Under the pieces are notes generated by a model that saw nothing but the letters and a program-made list of their open reading frames with translations, did no database searches and had not been told where the DNA came from. The position numbers and the translations under genes are program-made. DNA of 64,000 nucleotides from CALZKI01 sp045124055. Its GTDB lineage: Bacteria > Bacillota > Clostridia > Lachnospirales > Lachnospiraceae. The stretch is from the NCBI GenBank assembly GCA_045124055.1, contig JBGVKZ010000051.1, forward strand, positions 1 to 64,000. Reading direction: 5' to 3'. This document shows positions 1 through 8,607 of the stretch, in pieces; the first letter of the stretch is position 1; each line of letters begins with the position of its first letter.

Positions 1-681
1 TCTGAACGCATGTGAAGTGACATGTTTAGGGATTCCTGCCCGTTCGGCACTTCTTTTTAATACCTGATTTACGGCAGAAATATCCAGATAATCTCCTGTC
101 ACCTGACTGGGGAACAGAATGTTTCTGGGCTTTCCGCACTTGAACCAGTATTCGGTCAGAATGTCAAGAGTGCGATCAGCAAGAATGGTGTAACGATCCA
201 TTCTGTTTTTCGTATTGTGTATGTGAATGGAGTGGTTCCTGCGGGAAATGTCCTCATAATGCAGATGGGTTGTTTCAGATACCCGAAGACCACCTGAGTA
301 CATAACTGCAAAAATAGCTTTGTATTTTAGATTCGGAGTCGCATCAAGAATGGCATTCACTTCTTCTCTTGAAAGAACAGTAGGCAGGGAACGGTCACGC
401 TTCATGCGGGGAAGGTCGTCTTCGTTCCAGTTAATTTTGAGAACTCTTTTATACATGAAGCGAATAGCACCGTAGTAGTGGTTATAAGTTTCAGGCATAA
501 TTCCGGCAAGTCTTTTGGCTGTCAAATAATCATCAGCATCTTCGATGGTAAGTTCCTGCCAAGGCTTATTGGATGCTTTGAGAAAAGGAGTAAGCGCTTG
601 GCAATACCTGTGAGATGTGGATTCCTTCAGGTTTCTCTTTTGGGCAGCAATAGTTACTAATTCAAAAATGTCTTCGTACAT
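1..681 (-). CDS. Tyrosine recombinase/phage-type integrase, 3' end beyond window
   Basis: The minus strand from an ATG at 681 reads 227 codons without a stop to the window edge. GGAGG lies at 690-694, a good ribosome site. The protein has a SAM-like N-terminal core-binding domain (about residues 1-95), then a catalytic domain with the first active-site arginine in SGGLRVSETTHL and a TSHAFR stretch at the edge, which is the start of the HxxR box. It resembles XerD-like recombinases that travel with transposable elements. It lies outside the conjugative element further right, so it is not that element's integrase. The missing end should carry the remaining HxxR and the nucleophilic tyrosine. 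Confidence 0.85.
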   Translation of the reverse strand, partial: MYEDIFELVTIAAQKRNLKESTSHRYCQALTPFLKASNKPWQELTIEDADDYLTAKRLAGIMPETYNHYYGAIRFMYKRVLKINWNEDDLPRMKRDRSLPTVLSREEVNAILDATPNLKYKAIFAVMYSGGLRVSETTHLHYEDISRRNHSIHIHNTKNRMDRYTILADRTLDILTEYWFKCGKPRNILFPSQVTGDYLDISAVNQVLKRSAERAGIPKHVTSHAFR

Positions 682-962
682 AAAAATATCCTCCATGAAA
701 AAAGTAATAACAACAGTAACTACCTATCATGGAGGTGCATTTGCAAAATAAAACTGCTTGTGAAAGCAGCCTAAAAATGATATTGTTTTCATAGGCAGTG
801 TATCTTCTTTTGTATTTTGTTTTGTGTGGTAACTTAACAATAGATACTTTTTAAAGAGGAATCAACTGCCTTTTTTAGAAAGAATAGAAAAACTGCGCCA
901 CAGCCTTGGCAGGCCATCGCGCAGCGATTTTGTTCACTTTGAAGTAGACGGAGGTATGCATT

Positions 963-1301
963 ATGGAAGCAAGATTAATAGGCTTTGTTATTTGGGCAAT
1001 CATAGGCGTATTATTTATTGTAATGGGCATTTATTATTTGAATTCCAAGGAAGCAAAACCTTTCGGCTTTTGGGCAAATGCTGAGGTTGCACCGATAGAA
1101 GATGTGAAAGGTTATAATCGTGCTTTGGGTATAGTGTGGTGTGTATATGGTGTTTTATTTATACTAATTGGATTACCTTTGTTAGATGGGCAGAATTCAG
1201 GTTTGATTATTATATCTATATTGGGTGCGATGCTTATTAGCATTGCAGCTATGGTAGCGTATGTAGTAGGTATTGAACCTAAATACCGCAAAAAGAAATA
1301 A
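963..1301 (+). CDS. Small integral membrane protein (three predicted TM segments)
   Basis: A 112-residue hydrophobic protein with predicted membrane helices near residues 5-25, 55-75 and 80-102, a cytoplasm-like loop containing FGFWANAEV between the first two, and a basic tail (PKYRKKK). GGAGG at 950-954 sits 8 bases before the ATG, so the start is secure. Similar small membrane proteins of unknown function are common in gut Firmicutes. I do not recognise a function. The 280 bases upstream, between it and the divergent recombinase, hold no convincing gene. Confidence 0.6.
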   Translation: MEARLIGFVIWAIIGVLFIVMGIYYLNSKEAKPFGFWANAEVAPIEDVKGYNRALGIVWCVYGVLFILIGLPLLDGQNSGLIIISILGAMLISIAAMVAYVVGIEPKYRKKK

Positions 1302-1363
1302 ATGTATACTTTCAGTAATACCGCAAGATGAATTTGGTGGAGGGATAATAATGCAAGTATTAG

Positions 1364-1507
1364 ATGTTTTTTTCGTACTTGCCGAGAAAAGAGCTGAGTG
1401 TTGCCAAACTTAAGACGATATTTTTGAAATCCTTTGAAGGTATTACGAATGATATTTATGAAGTTCAAGATGAGTCCTGTGGCGGCTCTGACAGAACGGT
1501 AATATAA
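1364..1507 (+). CDS. Short unidentified reading frame, possible gene relic
   Basis: A 47-codon frame starts MFFSYLPRKELSV and ends DESCGGSDRTVI. Its composition is protein-like (alternating charged and hydrophobic residues) but there is no ribosome site before its ATG. A GGAGG at about 1339-1343 instead serves an overlapping 20-codon frame at 1351-1413. The better reading may be the 3' tail of a decayed gene. It ends just before a strong terminator at 1535-1562, which fits a once-transcribed unit. No homologue recognised. Confidence 0.25.
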   Translation: MFFSYLPRKELSVAKLKTIFLKSFEGITNDIYEVQDESCGGSDRTVI

Positions 1508-1534
1508 AAATTGACCCAGTGATGAAGCAGTTTG

Positions 1535-1562
1535 GCGAGAGGTAGATACCTCTCGCTTTTAT
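1535..1562 (+). terminator. Rho-independent terminator
   Basis: GCGAGAGG (1535-1542) pairs with CCTCTCGC (1549-1556) around TAGATA, followed by TTTTAT. It closes the short unit after the small membrane protein. Confidence 0.75.
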
Positions 1563-1585
1563 ATTACTAATAATTGGGCAAAATA

Positions 1586-1615
1586 TTTTCAAATAACATT
1601 TCCTTATGCTATAAT
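1586..1615 (+). promoter_or_regulatory. Promoter for cdd-mutS-rnhA cluster
   Basis: An extended -10 (TGC then TATAAT at 1610-1615) has a TTTTCA -35-like hexamer at 1586-1591, spacer 18, placed 27 bases before the cytidine deaminase ATG. Confidence 0.55.
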
Positions 1616-1642
1616 ACCAAAAAAGAGTAAAGGACTAGAAGT

Positions 1643-2059
1643 ATGAATAATCAAGAACTTATAGAAAACGCAATAAAAGCTAGAGAAAATGCCTATGCAC
1701 CTTATTCGCATTACGCGGTAGGAGCTGCCGTTTTAACAAAAGACGGACAGGTATATACTGGCTGTAATATAGAGAATGCATCCTATGGAGCGACTAACTG
1801 TGGGGAGCGAACTGCCATTTTTAAAGCCGTCAGTGAAGGTCATAAAGAAATGGTAAAAATTGCCATTGTAGGAGGCAAAGAGAATGAGGAAATCAAAGAA
1901 TATGCTTATCCATGTGGCGTTTGCAGGCAAGTTATGGCAGAGTTTTGTAATCCTAAGGAAATGACCATATTGATTGCAAAATCCGGAGCGGACTATATTG
2001 AGAAAAAACTGGACGAAATACTTCCTTTGCAATTCGGAGGTGATTTATGGAATATTTAG
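1643..2059 (+). CDS. cdd: Cytidine deaminase
   Basis: A 138-residue homotetramer-type cytidine deaminase, which converts cytidine or deoxycytidine to uridine or deoxyuridine in pyrimidine salvage. Zinc-site and catalytic residues are visible: C53 and E55 in TNCGERTA, and C91/C94 in PCGVCRQ. The N-terminal AYAPYSHYAVGAAV is the usual substrate-binding stretch. Length is normal for the family. The stop overlaps the next gene by 13 bases, so the two are translationally coupled. Confidence 0.95.
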   Translation: MNNQELIENAIKARENAYAPYSHYAVGAAVLTKDGQVYTGCNIENASYGATNCGERTAIFKAVSEGHKEMVKIAIVGGKENEEIKEYAYPCGVCRQVMAEFCNPKEMTILIAKSGADYIEKKLDEILPLQFGGDLWNI

Positions 2060-3750
2060 TATTATTAGGAATTGTCGTTTTTCTTGTTATCATAATCTTT
2101 GGTGTTGGTATGTTGCAGGAAAGACGCGATAGAAGACAATATATGGAAAGTCTTGCTCAGAAGTATGGTAAAGCACGGGAATATACCTATCCTTCCGGAC
2201 GATTTGGAAAAATTCCAATGTTTTTTTTGCATAATAAACCGACCCACTTTGTAGATGATATTACTTGGAATGATTTAAATATGGACGAAATCTATAAAGC
2301 CATGAATTTTACAGAGAGTACGGTGGGAGAAGAATATTTGTACTATATGCTAAGAAATATGGATTGCGACCTTAAACAGATGGAAAAGCAGGAAACAATA
2401 ACTCAATATTTTATGGAAAATGAAGAGGCAAGAGTTTATTTGCAGATGCTTTACCACAACATCGGAAAAGGAGATAAATATTCGATATTCGACTACCTTG
2501 ATTATATTGAACAGGTAAAAGTAAAAAGTAGTTTTTTATCAATTTTGATGGATATACTTTTACTGGTTTCGATTGGTGTATGCTTTGTTCATGCAGGTGT
2601 CGGCGTTATTTTGGTTGTTGGCATTTTAATAGCGAATATTTTGACATATTTTAAGGAGAAAAAAGAGATAGAGCCCTATATCAGTTCTTTAGCTTACGTG
2701 CAAAGATTATTAGATGTAAGTAAAAAACTAAGTGGCATAAGGATAGAAGTTTTGGAAGAAAATCAACGGGAAATGAAAGAAATTTTGTCTCATTTCAAAG
2801 ACTTTTATTCCAATTCTATGTGGATTCATATGAATTCTGTGAATTCTATGGGTGGTAGTCCTTTGGATATTATTTTAGACTATTTAAGAATGATTAGTCA
2901 TATTGATTTAATCATTTTTTCGAAACTTTTTAAAAAGCTAAGAGGTAAAAAGGAAGAAGTGAACAGGCTTGTAAAAGTTTTGGGTGAAATCGAATCTTGT
3001 ATTGCTATTGGCTGGTATCGAAATACTTTGCCATATTATGTGGTGCCAAATTTTCATGGAAAAGATTTAGAAATAGAAGATGCTTGTCACCCACTGATTG
3101 AGAATCCGGTTCCAAATAGCATCAAGGCTTCTGGCGGAGTGCTAATTACAGGTTCTAATGCCTCTGGAAAATCAACTTTTTTGAAAACAGTGGCAATTAA
3201 CGCGATTTTGGCACAAGGAATCCATACCGTTTATGCCAAGGAGTATAAGGCAGAAATCTTTGACATTTTTAGTTCGATGGCATTACGTGACAGCGTGGTT
3301 CAAGGGGATAGTTATTTTATGGTAGAAATTAAGTCTATCAAGCGTATTCTAGATAGGGTAAAAGCTTCTGAAAGAAAGATGATTTGTTTTGTAGATGAAG
3401 TACTTCGTGGTACAAACACCGTAGAAAGAATTGCGGCATCAACCCACATTCTAATGTGCTTACAGAGAGCAGAAACAATTTGTTTTGCGGCAACTCATGA
3501 TATCGAACTGGCAAGACTTTTGGAAGATTCTTATGACAATTATCACTTTGAAGAAAACATTGAAGGTGAAGATGTCAAATTTAGTTATTTGTTATGCCAA
3601 GGTAAAGCTACCAGCCGAAATGCTATCAAACTATTGAGAGTATTAGGCTATGATGATACACTTGTAAAAGACGCAGAAAATATGGCTACACATTTCTTAG
3701 AAAGTGGAAAATGGGTAGCGTTTGGAAAGGGTGCTTACATTGAAAGTTAA
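2047..3750 (+). CDS. Membrane-anchored MutS domain V-type ATPase
   Basis: 567 residues. There is an N-terminal membrane segment (about residues 3-22) and a second hydrophobic pair (about 160-200). The C-terminal half is a MutS-like ATPase: Walker A GSNASGKSTF (about residue 373), a Q-loop region with GDSYFMVE, Walker B ICFVDEVLRGTN, and a CFAATHD switch histidine. The mismatch-recognition and connector domains of true MutS are absent, so a role in mismatch repair is unlikely. It belongs to the widespread but uncharacterised MutS-family membrane proteins of Firmicutes. It overlaps cdd upstream and rnhA downstream. Confidence 0.85.
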   Translation: MEYLVLLGIVVFLVIIIFGVGMLQERRDRRQYMESLAQKYGKAREYTYPSGRFGKIPMFFLHNKPTHFVDDITWNDLNMDEIYKAMNFTESTVGEEYLYYMLRNMDCDLKQMEKQETITQYFMENEEARVYLQMLYHNIGKGDKYSIFDYLDYIEQVKVKSSFLSILMDILLLVSIGVCFVHAGVGVILVVGILIANILTYFKEKKEIEPYISSLAYVQRLLDVSKKLSGIRIEVLEENQREMKEILSHFKDFYSNSMWIHMNSVNSMGGSPLDIILDYLRMISHIDLIIFSKLFKKLRGKKEEVNRLVKVLGEIESCIAIGWYRNTLPYYVVPNFHGKDLEIEDACHPLIENPVPNSIKASGGVLITGSNASGKSTFLKTVAINAILAQGIHTVYAKEYKAEIFDIFSSMALRDSVVQGDSYFMVEIKSIKRILDRVKASERKMICFVDEVLRGTNTVERIAASTHILMCLQRAETICFAATHDIELARLLEDSYDNYHFEENIEGEDVKFSYLLCQGKATSRNAIKLLRVLGYDDTLVKDAENMATHFLESGKWVAFGKGAYIES

Positions 3751-4213
3751 ATTATTTACAGATGGTGCAGCAAGGGGGAACCCGGAAGGACCAGGAGGCT
3801 TTGGGGCTATTTTGCAATATGAAGACAGTAATGGGGTTTTACATGAAAAAGAAATGTCTCAAGGTTATAAGCAGACCACCAATAACCGAATGGAGTTACT
3901 GGGGGTTATTACCGGGCTGGAAGCTTTAAAAAAACCCTGTGAAGTAGAAGTGATTTCTGATTCAAAATATGTAACAGATGCATTTAATCAAAATTGGGTA
4001 GCTAACTGGATACAAAAGGGGTGGAGAACCAGCACGAATAAGCCGGTGAAAAATATTGACTTATGGAAACGTCTCATTTTACTTGTAAATCAACATTCTG
4101 TAACATTTACTTGGGTAAAAGGACACGACGGACACCCAGAAAATGAGCGATGCGATAGACTGGCAACCACGGCGGCAGATGGGAGTAATTTACTTGACGA
4201 TGTCACCTGCTAA
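3740..4213 (+). CDS. rnhA: Ribonuclease HI
   Basis: Degrades RNA in RNA-DNA hybrids. The DEDD catalytic carboxylates are visible: D8 in LFTDGAARGNP, E52 in NNRMELL, D74 in ISDSKYV and the late Asp in CDRLAT. The start is a TTG at 3740, chosen because the family begins directly at the beta strand KVKLFTDG and an AAGG lies 8-9 bases upstream. Earlier in-frame TTG (3722) and GTG (3731) are possible but lie on the ribosome site. It overlaps the end of the MutS-like gene by 11 bases. Length (157 aa) is normal. Confidence 0.93.
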   Translation: MKVKLFTDGAARGNPEGPGGFGAILQYEDSNGVLHEKEMSQGYKQTTNNRMELLGVITGLEALKKPCEVEVISDSKYVTDAFNQNWVANWIQKGWRTSTNKPVKNIDLWKRLILLVNQHSVTFTWVKGHDGHPENERCDRLATTAADGSNLLDDVTC

Positions 4214-4257
4214 GTGTTAAGATTGTTTTTAGAAAAACAAGGAAAGAGTTGGTATTT

Positions 4258-4437
4258 ATGGATAACTTGATTTTATTTATAAACAGATTTTTAGAGTACA
4301 TCATTTTGATGGTTGTGATTGTTGTTGTAGCAGCCCTTGGCTTTTGTATAGGTAGATTTTTCGGTAAGAGAAAAGAATCAAAAAAAGCAAAGGAATTAGA
4401 AACAGCAGAAACGGAAGCAAAAGAAACAAAAGAATAA
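4258..4437 (+). CDS. Small single-pass membrane protein
   Basis: 59 residues with one strong membrane helix (about residues 12-36), then a basic stretch and a Lys/Glu-rich tail (KKAKELETAETEAKETKE) that looks like a short helical cytoplasmic tail. AAGGAAAGAG at 4239-4248 favours the ATG at 4258 over the TTG at 4249. It is last in the cluster and is followed at once by a terminator. Function unknown. Confidence 0.55.
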   Translation: MDNLILFINRFLEYIILMVVIVVVAALGFCIGRFFGKRKESKKAKELETAETEAKETKE

Positions 4438-4441
4438 AGAG

Positions 4442-4475
4442 TCAGGCGTCTTTTGACGCCTGATTTTGCTTTTTT
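4442..4475 (+). terminator. Rho-independent terminator
   Basis: TCAGGCGTC (4442-4450) and GACGCCTGA (4455-4463) form a perfect 9-bp stem with a TTTT loop, then TTTTGCTTTTTT. Confidence 0.9.
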
Positions 4476-4511
4476 AGGATAAAGAGTTAGTAAATGTAAA
4501 ATGAGGGATTT

Positions 4512-5216
4512 ATGAAACGATACGAAGTGATTTTATGGGATATTGACGATACATTACTGGATTTCAAAAAAAGTGAGAAACTAGGAATTTTCACCTGTTT
4601 TGAAAAAAGAGGGCTATATGTAGATGATGTCATTGCCAAACGATTTTCAGAAATAAATGATAGTTTTTGGAAAAGGTTAGAGACAAGGGAACTGACGAAA
4701 ATAGAAGTCCAGAGGGGAAGATTTTTTCAGCTATTTGAGGAATTGGGGATTACAGATATTGATATAGAAGATTTTAGATTAGAGTATGAGCATATGCTTG
4801 GAGAAATCTGGTTTTATCGAGAAAATTCCCTAGAGCTTCTGTTAGTTTTAAGGGAAAAAGGATATCAACAATATGCTGTGACCAATGGCACAAAGAAAGT
4901 ACAGGATAAAAAAATAAAAGGGGCAGGTTTTGACCGGATTTTTGAAAAAGTATTTATTTCCGACGAAATTGGAACGCCTAAGCCACAGAAGGCATTTTTT
5001 GACCACGTATTAGAGCATTTAAGTCCACTAAAAAAGGAAAAGATGTTGATTGTAGGGGATTCTCTTACAAGCGATATGAAAGGCGGCGTGGAGAATGGTA
5101 TTGATACCTGCTGGTATAACCCCTATCATAAGGAAAATATACTGAATTTACCGATTACTTATGAGATTCATACCTTAAAGGATTTACTGGATATTTTGGA
5201 GGAAACTTATGGCTAA
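4512..5216 (+). CDS. HAD-superfamily pyrimidine nucleotidase, YjjG type
   Basis: 234 residues. HAD motif I is WDIDDTLLDF with the nucleophile Asp, motif II is AVTNG, the motif III lysine is in GTPKPQKAFF, and motif IV is VGDSLTSDMKGG. The alpha-helical cap and overall length match the YjjG/TIGR02254 group, which removes phosphate from (often non-canonical) pyrimidine nucleoside monophosphates. The neighbourhood (cdd, dUTPase, nucleotide reductase) is consistent with nucleotide house-cleaning, although that is inference. It overlaps the next gene by 8 bases. Confidence 0.88.
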   Translation: MKRYEVILWDIDDTLLDFKKSEKLGIFTCFEKRGLYVDDVIAKRFSEINDSFWKRLETRELTKIEVQRGRFFQLFEELGITDIDIEDFRLEYEHMLGEIWFYRENSLELLLVLREKGYQQYAVTNGTKKVQDKKIKGAGFDRIFEKVFISDEIGTPKPQKAFFDHVLEHLSPLKKEKMLIVGDSLTSDMKGGVENGIDTCWYNPYHKENILNLPITYEIHTLKDLLDILEETYG

Positions 5217-6204
5217 GACCTATAATCAGAAGATGAAATTATTACATATTCTACATCTGTTGATGGAAAAAACAGATGAAAATCATTACTTAAATGCGGC
5301 AGATTTGATAGAAGAACTGGATAAAGTGGGGATTCGTGCGGAACGTAAAAGCATTTATAGTGACATTGGCGAATTGATAGATTATGGCTATGATATTGTT
5401 CATATAAAGCGTAGAGCTAATGGGGGGTATTACCTGGCAAGCAGAGATTTTGAATTAGCAGAATTAAAGTTATTGGTAGATGCGGTGCAGTCTTCGAAGT
5501 TTATTACAAAGAAAAAGTCCACAGAGCTGATTAAAAAAATTGAGAAACTAACAAGCGTTTATGAAGCAAAAAAATTGCAAAGGCAGGTTTATGTAAAAAA
5601 CCGCATCAAAACAGATAACGAAAGTATCTACTATAATATTGATGATATTCACAGTGCCATTATGAATAATAATAAAATCAAATTTCAATATATGGACTGG
5701 ACCATTTCCAAGGAGTTAAAACCAAGGAAAAATGGACAATGGTATGAAGTCAGCCCTTATGCTTTGATTTGGGCGGAGGAACGATATTATCTAGTAGGAT
5801 ATTCTTCCATGGAAAAGGAAATCAGACATTACAGGGTGGATAAAATCGGCAAAATAAGTATTTTAAAAGAGTTAAGAAAGGGAATGGATAATCCAGGAAC
5901 TTTCGATGTGGCTGCTTATTCAAACAAAGTATTTGGAATGTATGGTGGTAAAACAGAAGTAGTCACAATTTCCTTTCCACAAAAACTCATAGGTGTTTTT
6001 CTCGACAGATTTGGTAAAGAGATTGATATAAGGCAGCGTGAAGAAGATATGTTATCGGTTCGCATTCATGTAGCATTAAGCGGACAATTTTATGGGTGGC
6101 TGGCTGGTCTTGGAAAAGAGGTAACAATTCTTGCACCTGAAATGGTAAAAGAGGACTATTGCAATTATTTAAAAGAAGTATTAGAAAATAATATGCGGAA
6201 ATAA
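5209..6204 (+). CDS. HTH/WYL-domain transcriptional regulator
   Basis: 331 residues. An N-terminal winged helix-turn-helix (about residues 8-70, with ERKSIYSDIGELIDYGYDI) is followed by a WYL-like ligand-sensing domain (about 140-215: ELKPRKNGQWYEVSPYALIWAEERYYLVGYS) and a WCX-type C-terminal extension. WYL proteins usually sense nucleic acids or nucleotides, often in DNA-damage or defence settings. Here it is translationally coupled to the HAD nucleotidase, and its target is not evident. Confidence 0.88.
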   Translation: MAKTYNQKMKLLHILHLLMEKTDENHYLNAADLIEELDKVGIRAERKSIYSDIGELIDYGYDIVHIKRRANGGYYLASRDFELAELKLLVDAVQSSKFITKKKSTELIKKIEKLTSVYEAKKLQRQVYVKNRIKTDNESIYYNIDDIHSAIMNNNKIKFQYMDWTISKELKPRKNGQWYEVSPYALIWAEERYYLVGYSSMEKEIRHYRVDKIGKISILKELRKGMDNPGTFDVAAYSNKVFGMYGGKTEVVTISFPQKLIGVFLDRFGKEIDIRQREEDMLSVRIHVALSGQFYGWLAGLGKEVTILAPEMVKEDYCNYLKEVLENNMRK

Positions 6205-6232
6205 TTTGGTACATATTTTTCCTTGAAAAGCA

Positions 6233-6272
6233 AATAATGGTCATATATACACAAAATGACCATTATTTTTTT
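6233..6272 (+). terminator. Rho-independent terminator
   Basis: AATAATGGTCAT (6233-6244) and ATGACCATTATT (6256-6267) form a perfect 12-bp stem running into a T run. It ends the HAD-WYL unit. Confidence 0.85.
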
Positions 6273-6336
6273 GTCAATATTTTCCTAAGTAAACTAATTG
6301 ACACGTTACAATTAGTTGCGTATACTTAACTTGTAC

Positions 6337-6393
6337 CACAAAATATGGTGATTAAATAAAAAAACGCACACCACATCTAGTAGGCTGGTGTGC
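6337..6393 (+). promoter_or_regulatory. Putative tandem NrdR boxes plus leader hairpin before nrdD
   Basis: CACAAAATATGGTG (6337-6350) matches the NrdR consensus CACWATATATWGTG at 12 of 14 positions. A weaker second copy, CACCACATCTAGTA (6369-6382), matches at 10 of 14. Their centres are 32 bp apart, about three helical turns, which is the geometry known for cooperative NrdR binding. Box 2 lies in an 8-bp inverted repeat GCACACCA (6366-6373)/TGGTGTGC (6386-6393). Repression of nrdDG by ATP/dATP-bound NrdR is therefore likely. The nrdR gene itself is not in the window. Confidence 0.55.
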
Positions 6394-6418
6394 TTGATTA
6401 TTGTTAGGAGGAAACAAA

Positions 6419-8605
6419 ATGGCAAATCTGGAAAATACAAGTGTTACAGATGTTAATTATGGTGATGAATTTATGCCAACCAAGAAAATTATGGTTATTA
6501 AAAAGGACGGAAGCTTAGAAGCTTTTAATGTGCAGAAGGTTATTGATGCCGTTGGAAAAAGTGCATACCGTGCTTTGACAAAATTCAGTGACGAAGAAAA
6601 ACGCCATATTTGCCAGTATGTTATAGAGAAAGTCAACAGTTTAGAAGAAGACAAGATTCCAATTCCAATTATGCATAACATTGTAGAAAGTGCTTTGGAG
6701 GATGTAAAACCAATCGTTGCAAAGAGCTATCGTGACTATCGTAACTATAAGCAGGATTTCGTTCGTATGATGGACGATGTTTACAAAAAGAGCCAGTCCA
6801 TTATGTATGTTGGTGATAAGGAAAATGCCAATACAGACTCTGCCCTTGTATCTACAAAAAGAAGTTTGATTTTCAACCAGTTTAATAAAGAGTTATATCA
6901 GAAATTCTTTATGACAACAGAAGAAATCCAGGCTTGTAGAGATGGGTATATTTATGTGCACGATATGTCTGCAAGACGTGATACGATGAATTGTTGTTTG
7001 TTTGACGTAGCCAACGTATTATCAGGTGGTTTTGAAATGGGTAATATCTGGTATAATGAGCCAAAAACTTTGGATACAGCTTTTGATGTTATTGGCGATA
7101 TTGTTTTATCAGCAGCAAGCCAGCAGTATGGCGGATTTACTGTACCAAGTGTAGATAATATTTTAGAGCCTTATGCAGAAAAATCTTATCAGAAATACAT
7201 TGCAAAGTATGAAAGACTTGGCATTGACAAAGAGACAGCTCAGGCAGAAGCTTACAATGATGTTGTCAGAGAGTTTGAACAGGGATTTCAGGGTTGGGAA
7301 TATAAATTTAATACCGTAGCAAGTAGTAGAGGAGATTATCCATTTATTACGGTAACTGCCGGAACAGGAACAGGCAGATTTGCAAAATTAGCAACTATTT
7401 CTATGTTAAATGTGCGTAGAAAAGGTCAGGGCAAAAAAGAATGTAAAAAACCGGTGCTTTTCCCGAAAATTGTCTTTTTATATGATGAAAACTTACATGG
7501 TCCAGGTAAACCATTGGAAGATGTATTTGAAGCAGGCGTAGAGTGTTCTGCAAAGACAATGTATCCAGACTGGTTGTCCTTAACCGGTAAAGGTTATATT
7601 GCAAGTATGTATAAACGTTATGGAAAAATTATTTCTCCTATGGGATGTAGAGCATTCTTATCACCTTGGTATGAAAGAGGTGGAATGCACCCAGCTGATG
7701 ATAATGATACACCAATTTTCGTAGGTCGATTTAATATTGGTGCAGTTTCTTTGCATTTACCTATGATTTTGGCAAAATCAAGACAGGAAAGTAAGGATTT
7801 CTATGAAGTATTGGATTATTACTTAAACTTAATCAGACAGCTTCATATTAGAACTTATGCTTATCTTGGGGAGATGAGAGCCTCTACCAATCCACTGGCT
7901 TACTGTGAAGGCGGATTTTTAGGTGGTAATTTAAAATTGACAGACAAGATTAAACCTATTTTAAAATCAGCTACGGCAAGCTTTGGTATCACAGCTTTTA
8001 ACGAATTACAGGAATTATATAATGGTAAATCGTTAGTGGAAGATGGTCAGTTTGCTTTGGAAGTTTTAGAGCATATCAACCAGAAAGTTAATGAATTTAA
8101 AGAAGAAGACGGCAATTTGTATGCAATTTATGGTACGCCTGCTGAAAACCTCTGTGGTCTTCAGGTAAAACAGTTCCGTGAAAAATACGGAATTATTGAA
8201 GGGGTATCTGATAGAGAATATGTAAGTAATTCTTTCCACTGTCATGTGGCAGAAGATATTACACCAATCGAGAAACAGGATTTAGAATATCGTTTCTGGG
8301 AAATGTGTAATGGCGGAAAAATTCAGTATGTAAAATATCCTATTGATTATAACTTAGGTGCTATTAAAACCTTAATTAGACGAGCTATGGAATTTGGTTT
8401 CTATGAAGGTGTTAATCTGTCCCTAGCTTATTGCGACGATTGCGGTCATCAGGAGCTTGAAATGGATGTATGTCCAAAATGCGGAAGTAGAAACCTCACT
8501 AAAATTGACCGTATGAACGGATATCTTTCTTACTCCAGAGTACATGGTGATACAAGATTAAATGACGCAAAAATGGCAGAAATTAAGGAAAGGAAGAGCA
8601 TGTAA
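6419..8605 (+). CDS. nrdD: Anaerobic ribonucleoside-triphosphate reductase, large subunit
   Basis: Reduces NTPs to dNTPs with a glycyl radical. An N-terminal ATP-cone (about residues 5-95, KIMVIKKDGSLEAFNVQKVIDAV) gives allosteric control. The catalytic 10-stranded barrel follows, with MNCCLFDVANVL. The C-terminal zinc site CDDCGHQELEMDVCPKCG precedes the radical glycine loop RMNGYLS (about residue 701). The ATG at 6419 is chosen because AGGAGG is at 6406-6411. An upstream in-frame TTG at 6401 overlaps that site. It is followed directly by nrdG. 728 aa is normal. Confidence 0.97.
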   Translation: MANLENTSVTDVNYGDEFMPTKKIMVIKKDGSLEAFNVQKVIDAVGKSAYRALTKFSDEEKRHICQYVIEKVNSLEEDKIPIPIMHNIVESALEDVKPIVAKSYRDYRNYKQDFVRMMDDVYKKSQSIMYVGDKENANTDSALVSTKRSLIFNQFNKELYQKFFMTTEEIQACRDGYIYVHDMSARRDTMNCCLFDVANVLSGGFEMGNIWYNEPKTLDTAFDVIGDIVLSAASQQYGGFTVPSVDNILEPYAEKSYQKYIAKYERLGIDKETAQAEAYNDVVREFEQGFQGWEYKFNTVASSRGDYPFITVTAGTGTGRFAKLATISMLNVRRKGQGKKECKKPVLFPKIVFLYDENLHGPGKPLEDVFEAGVECSAKTMYPDWLSLTGKGYIASMYKRYGKIISPMGCRAFLSPWYERGGMHPADDNDTPIFVGRFNIGAVSLHLPMILAKSRQESKDFYEVLDYYLNLIRQLHIRTYAYLGEMRASTNPLAYCEGGFLGGNLKLTDKIKPILKSATASFGITAFNELQELYNGKSLVEDGQFALEVLEHINQKVNEFKEEDGNLYAIYGTPAENLCGLQVKQFREKYGIIEGVSDREYVSNSFHCHVAEDITPIEKQDLEYRFWEMCNGGKIQYVKYPIDYNLGAIKTLIRRAMEFGFYEGVNLSLAYCDDCGHQELEMDVCPKCGSRNLTKIDRMNGYLSYSRVHGDTRLNDAKMAEIKERKSM

Positions 8606-8607
8606 TC

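Noticed and set aside
1..681. Left-edge tyrosine recombinase as the integrase of the ICE
   Set aside because: It lies 11.8 kb outside the element, whose ends and TC crossover fit the serine recombinase at 36589.
1112..1468. 118-codon minus-strand frame
   Set aside because: It runs opposite the small membrane protein and through the relic frame, with no ribosome site. Treated as a shadow.
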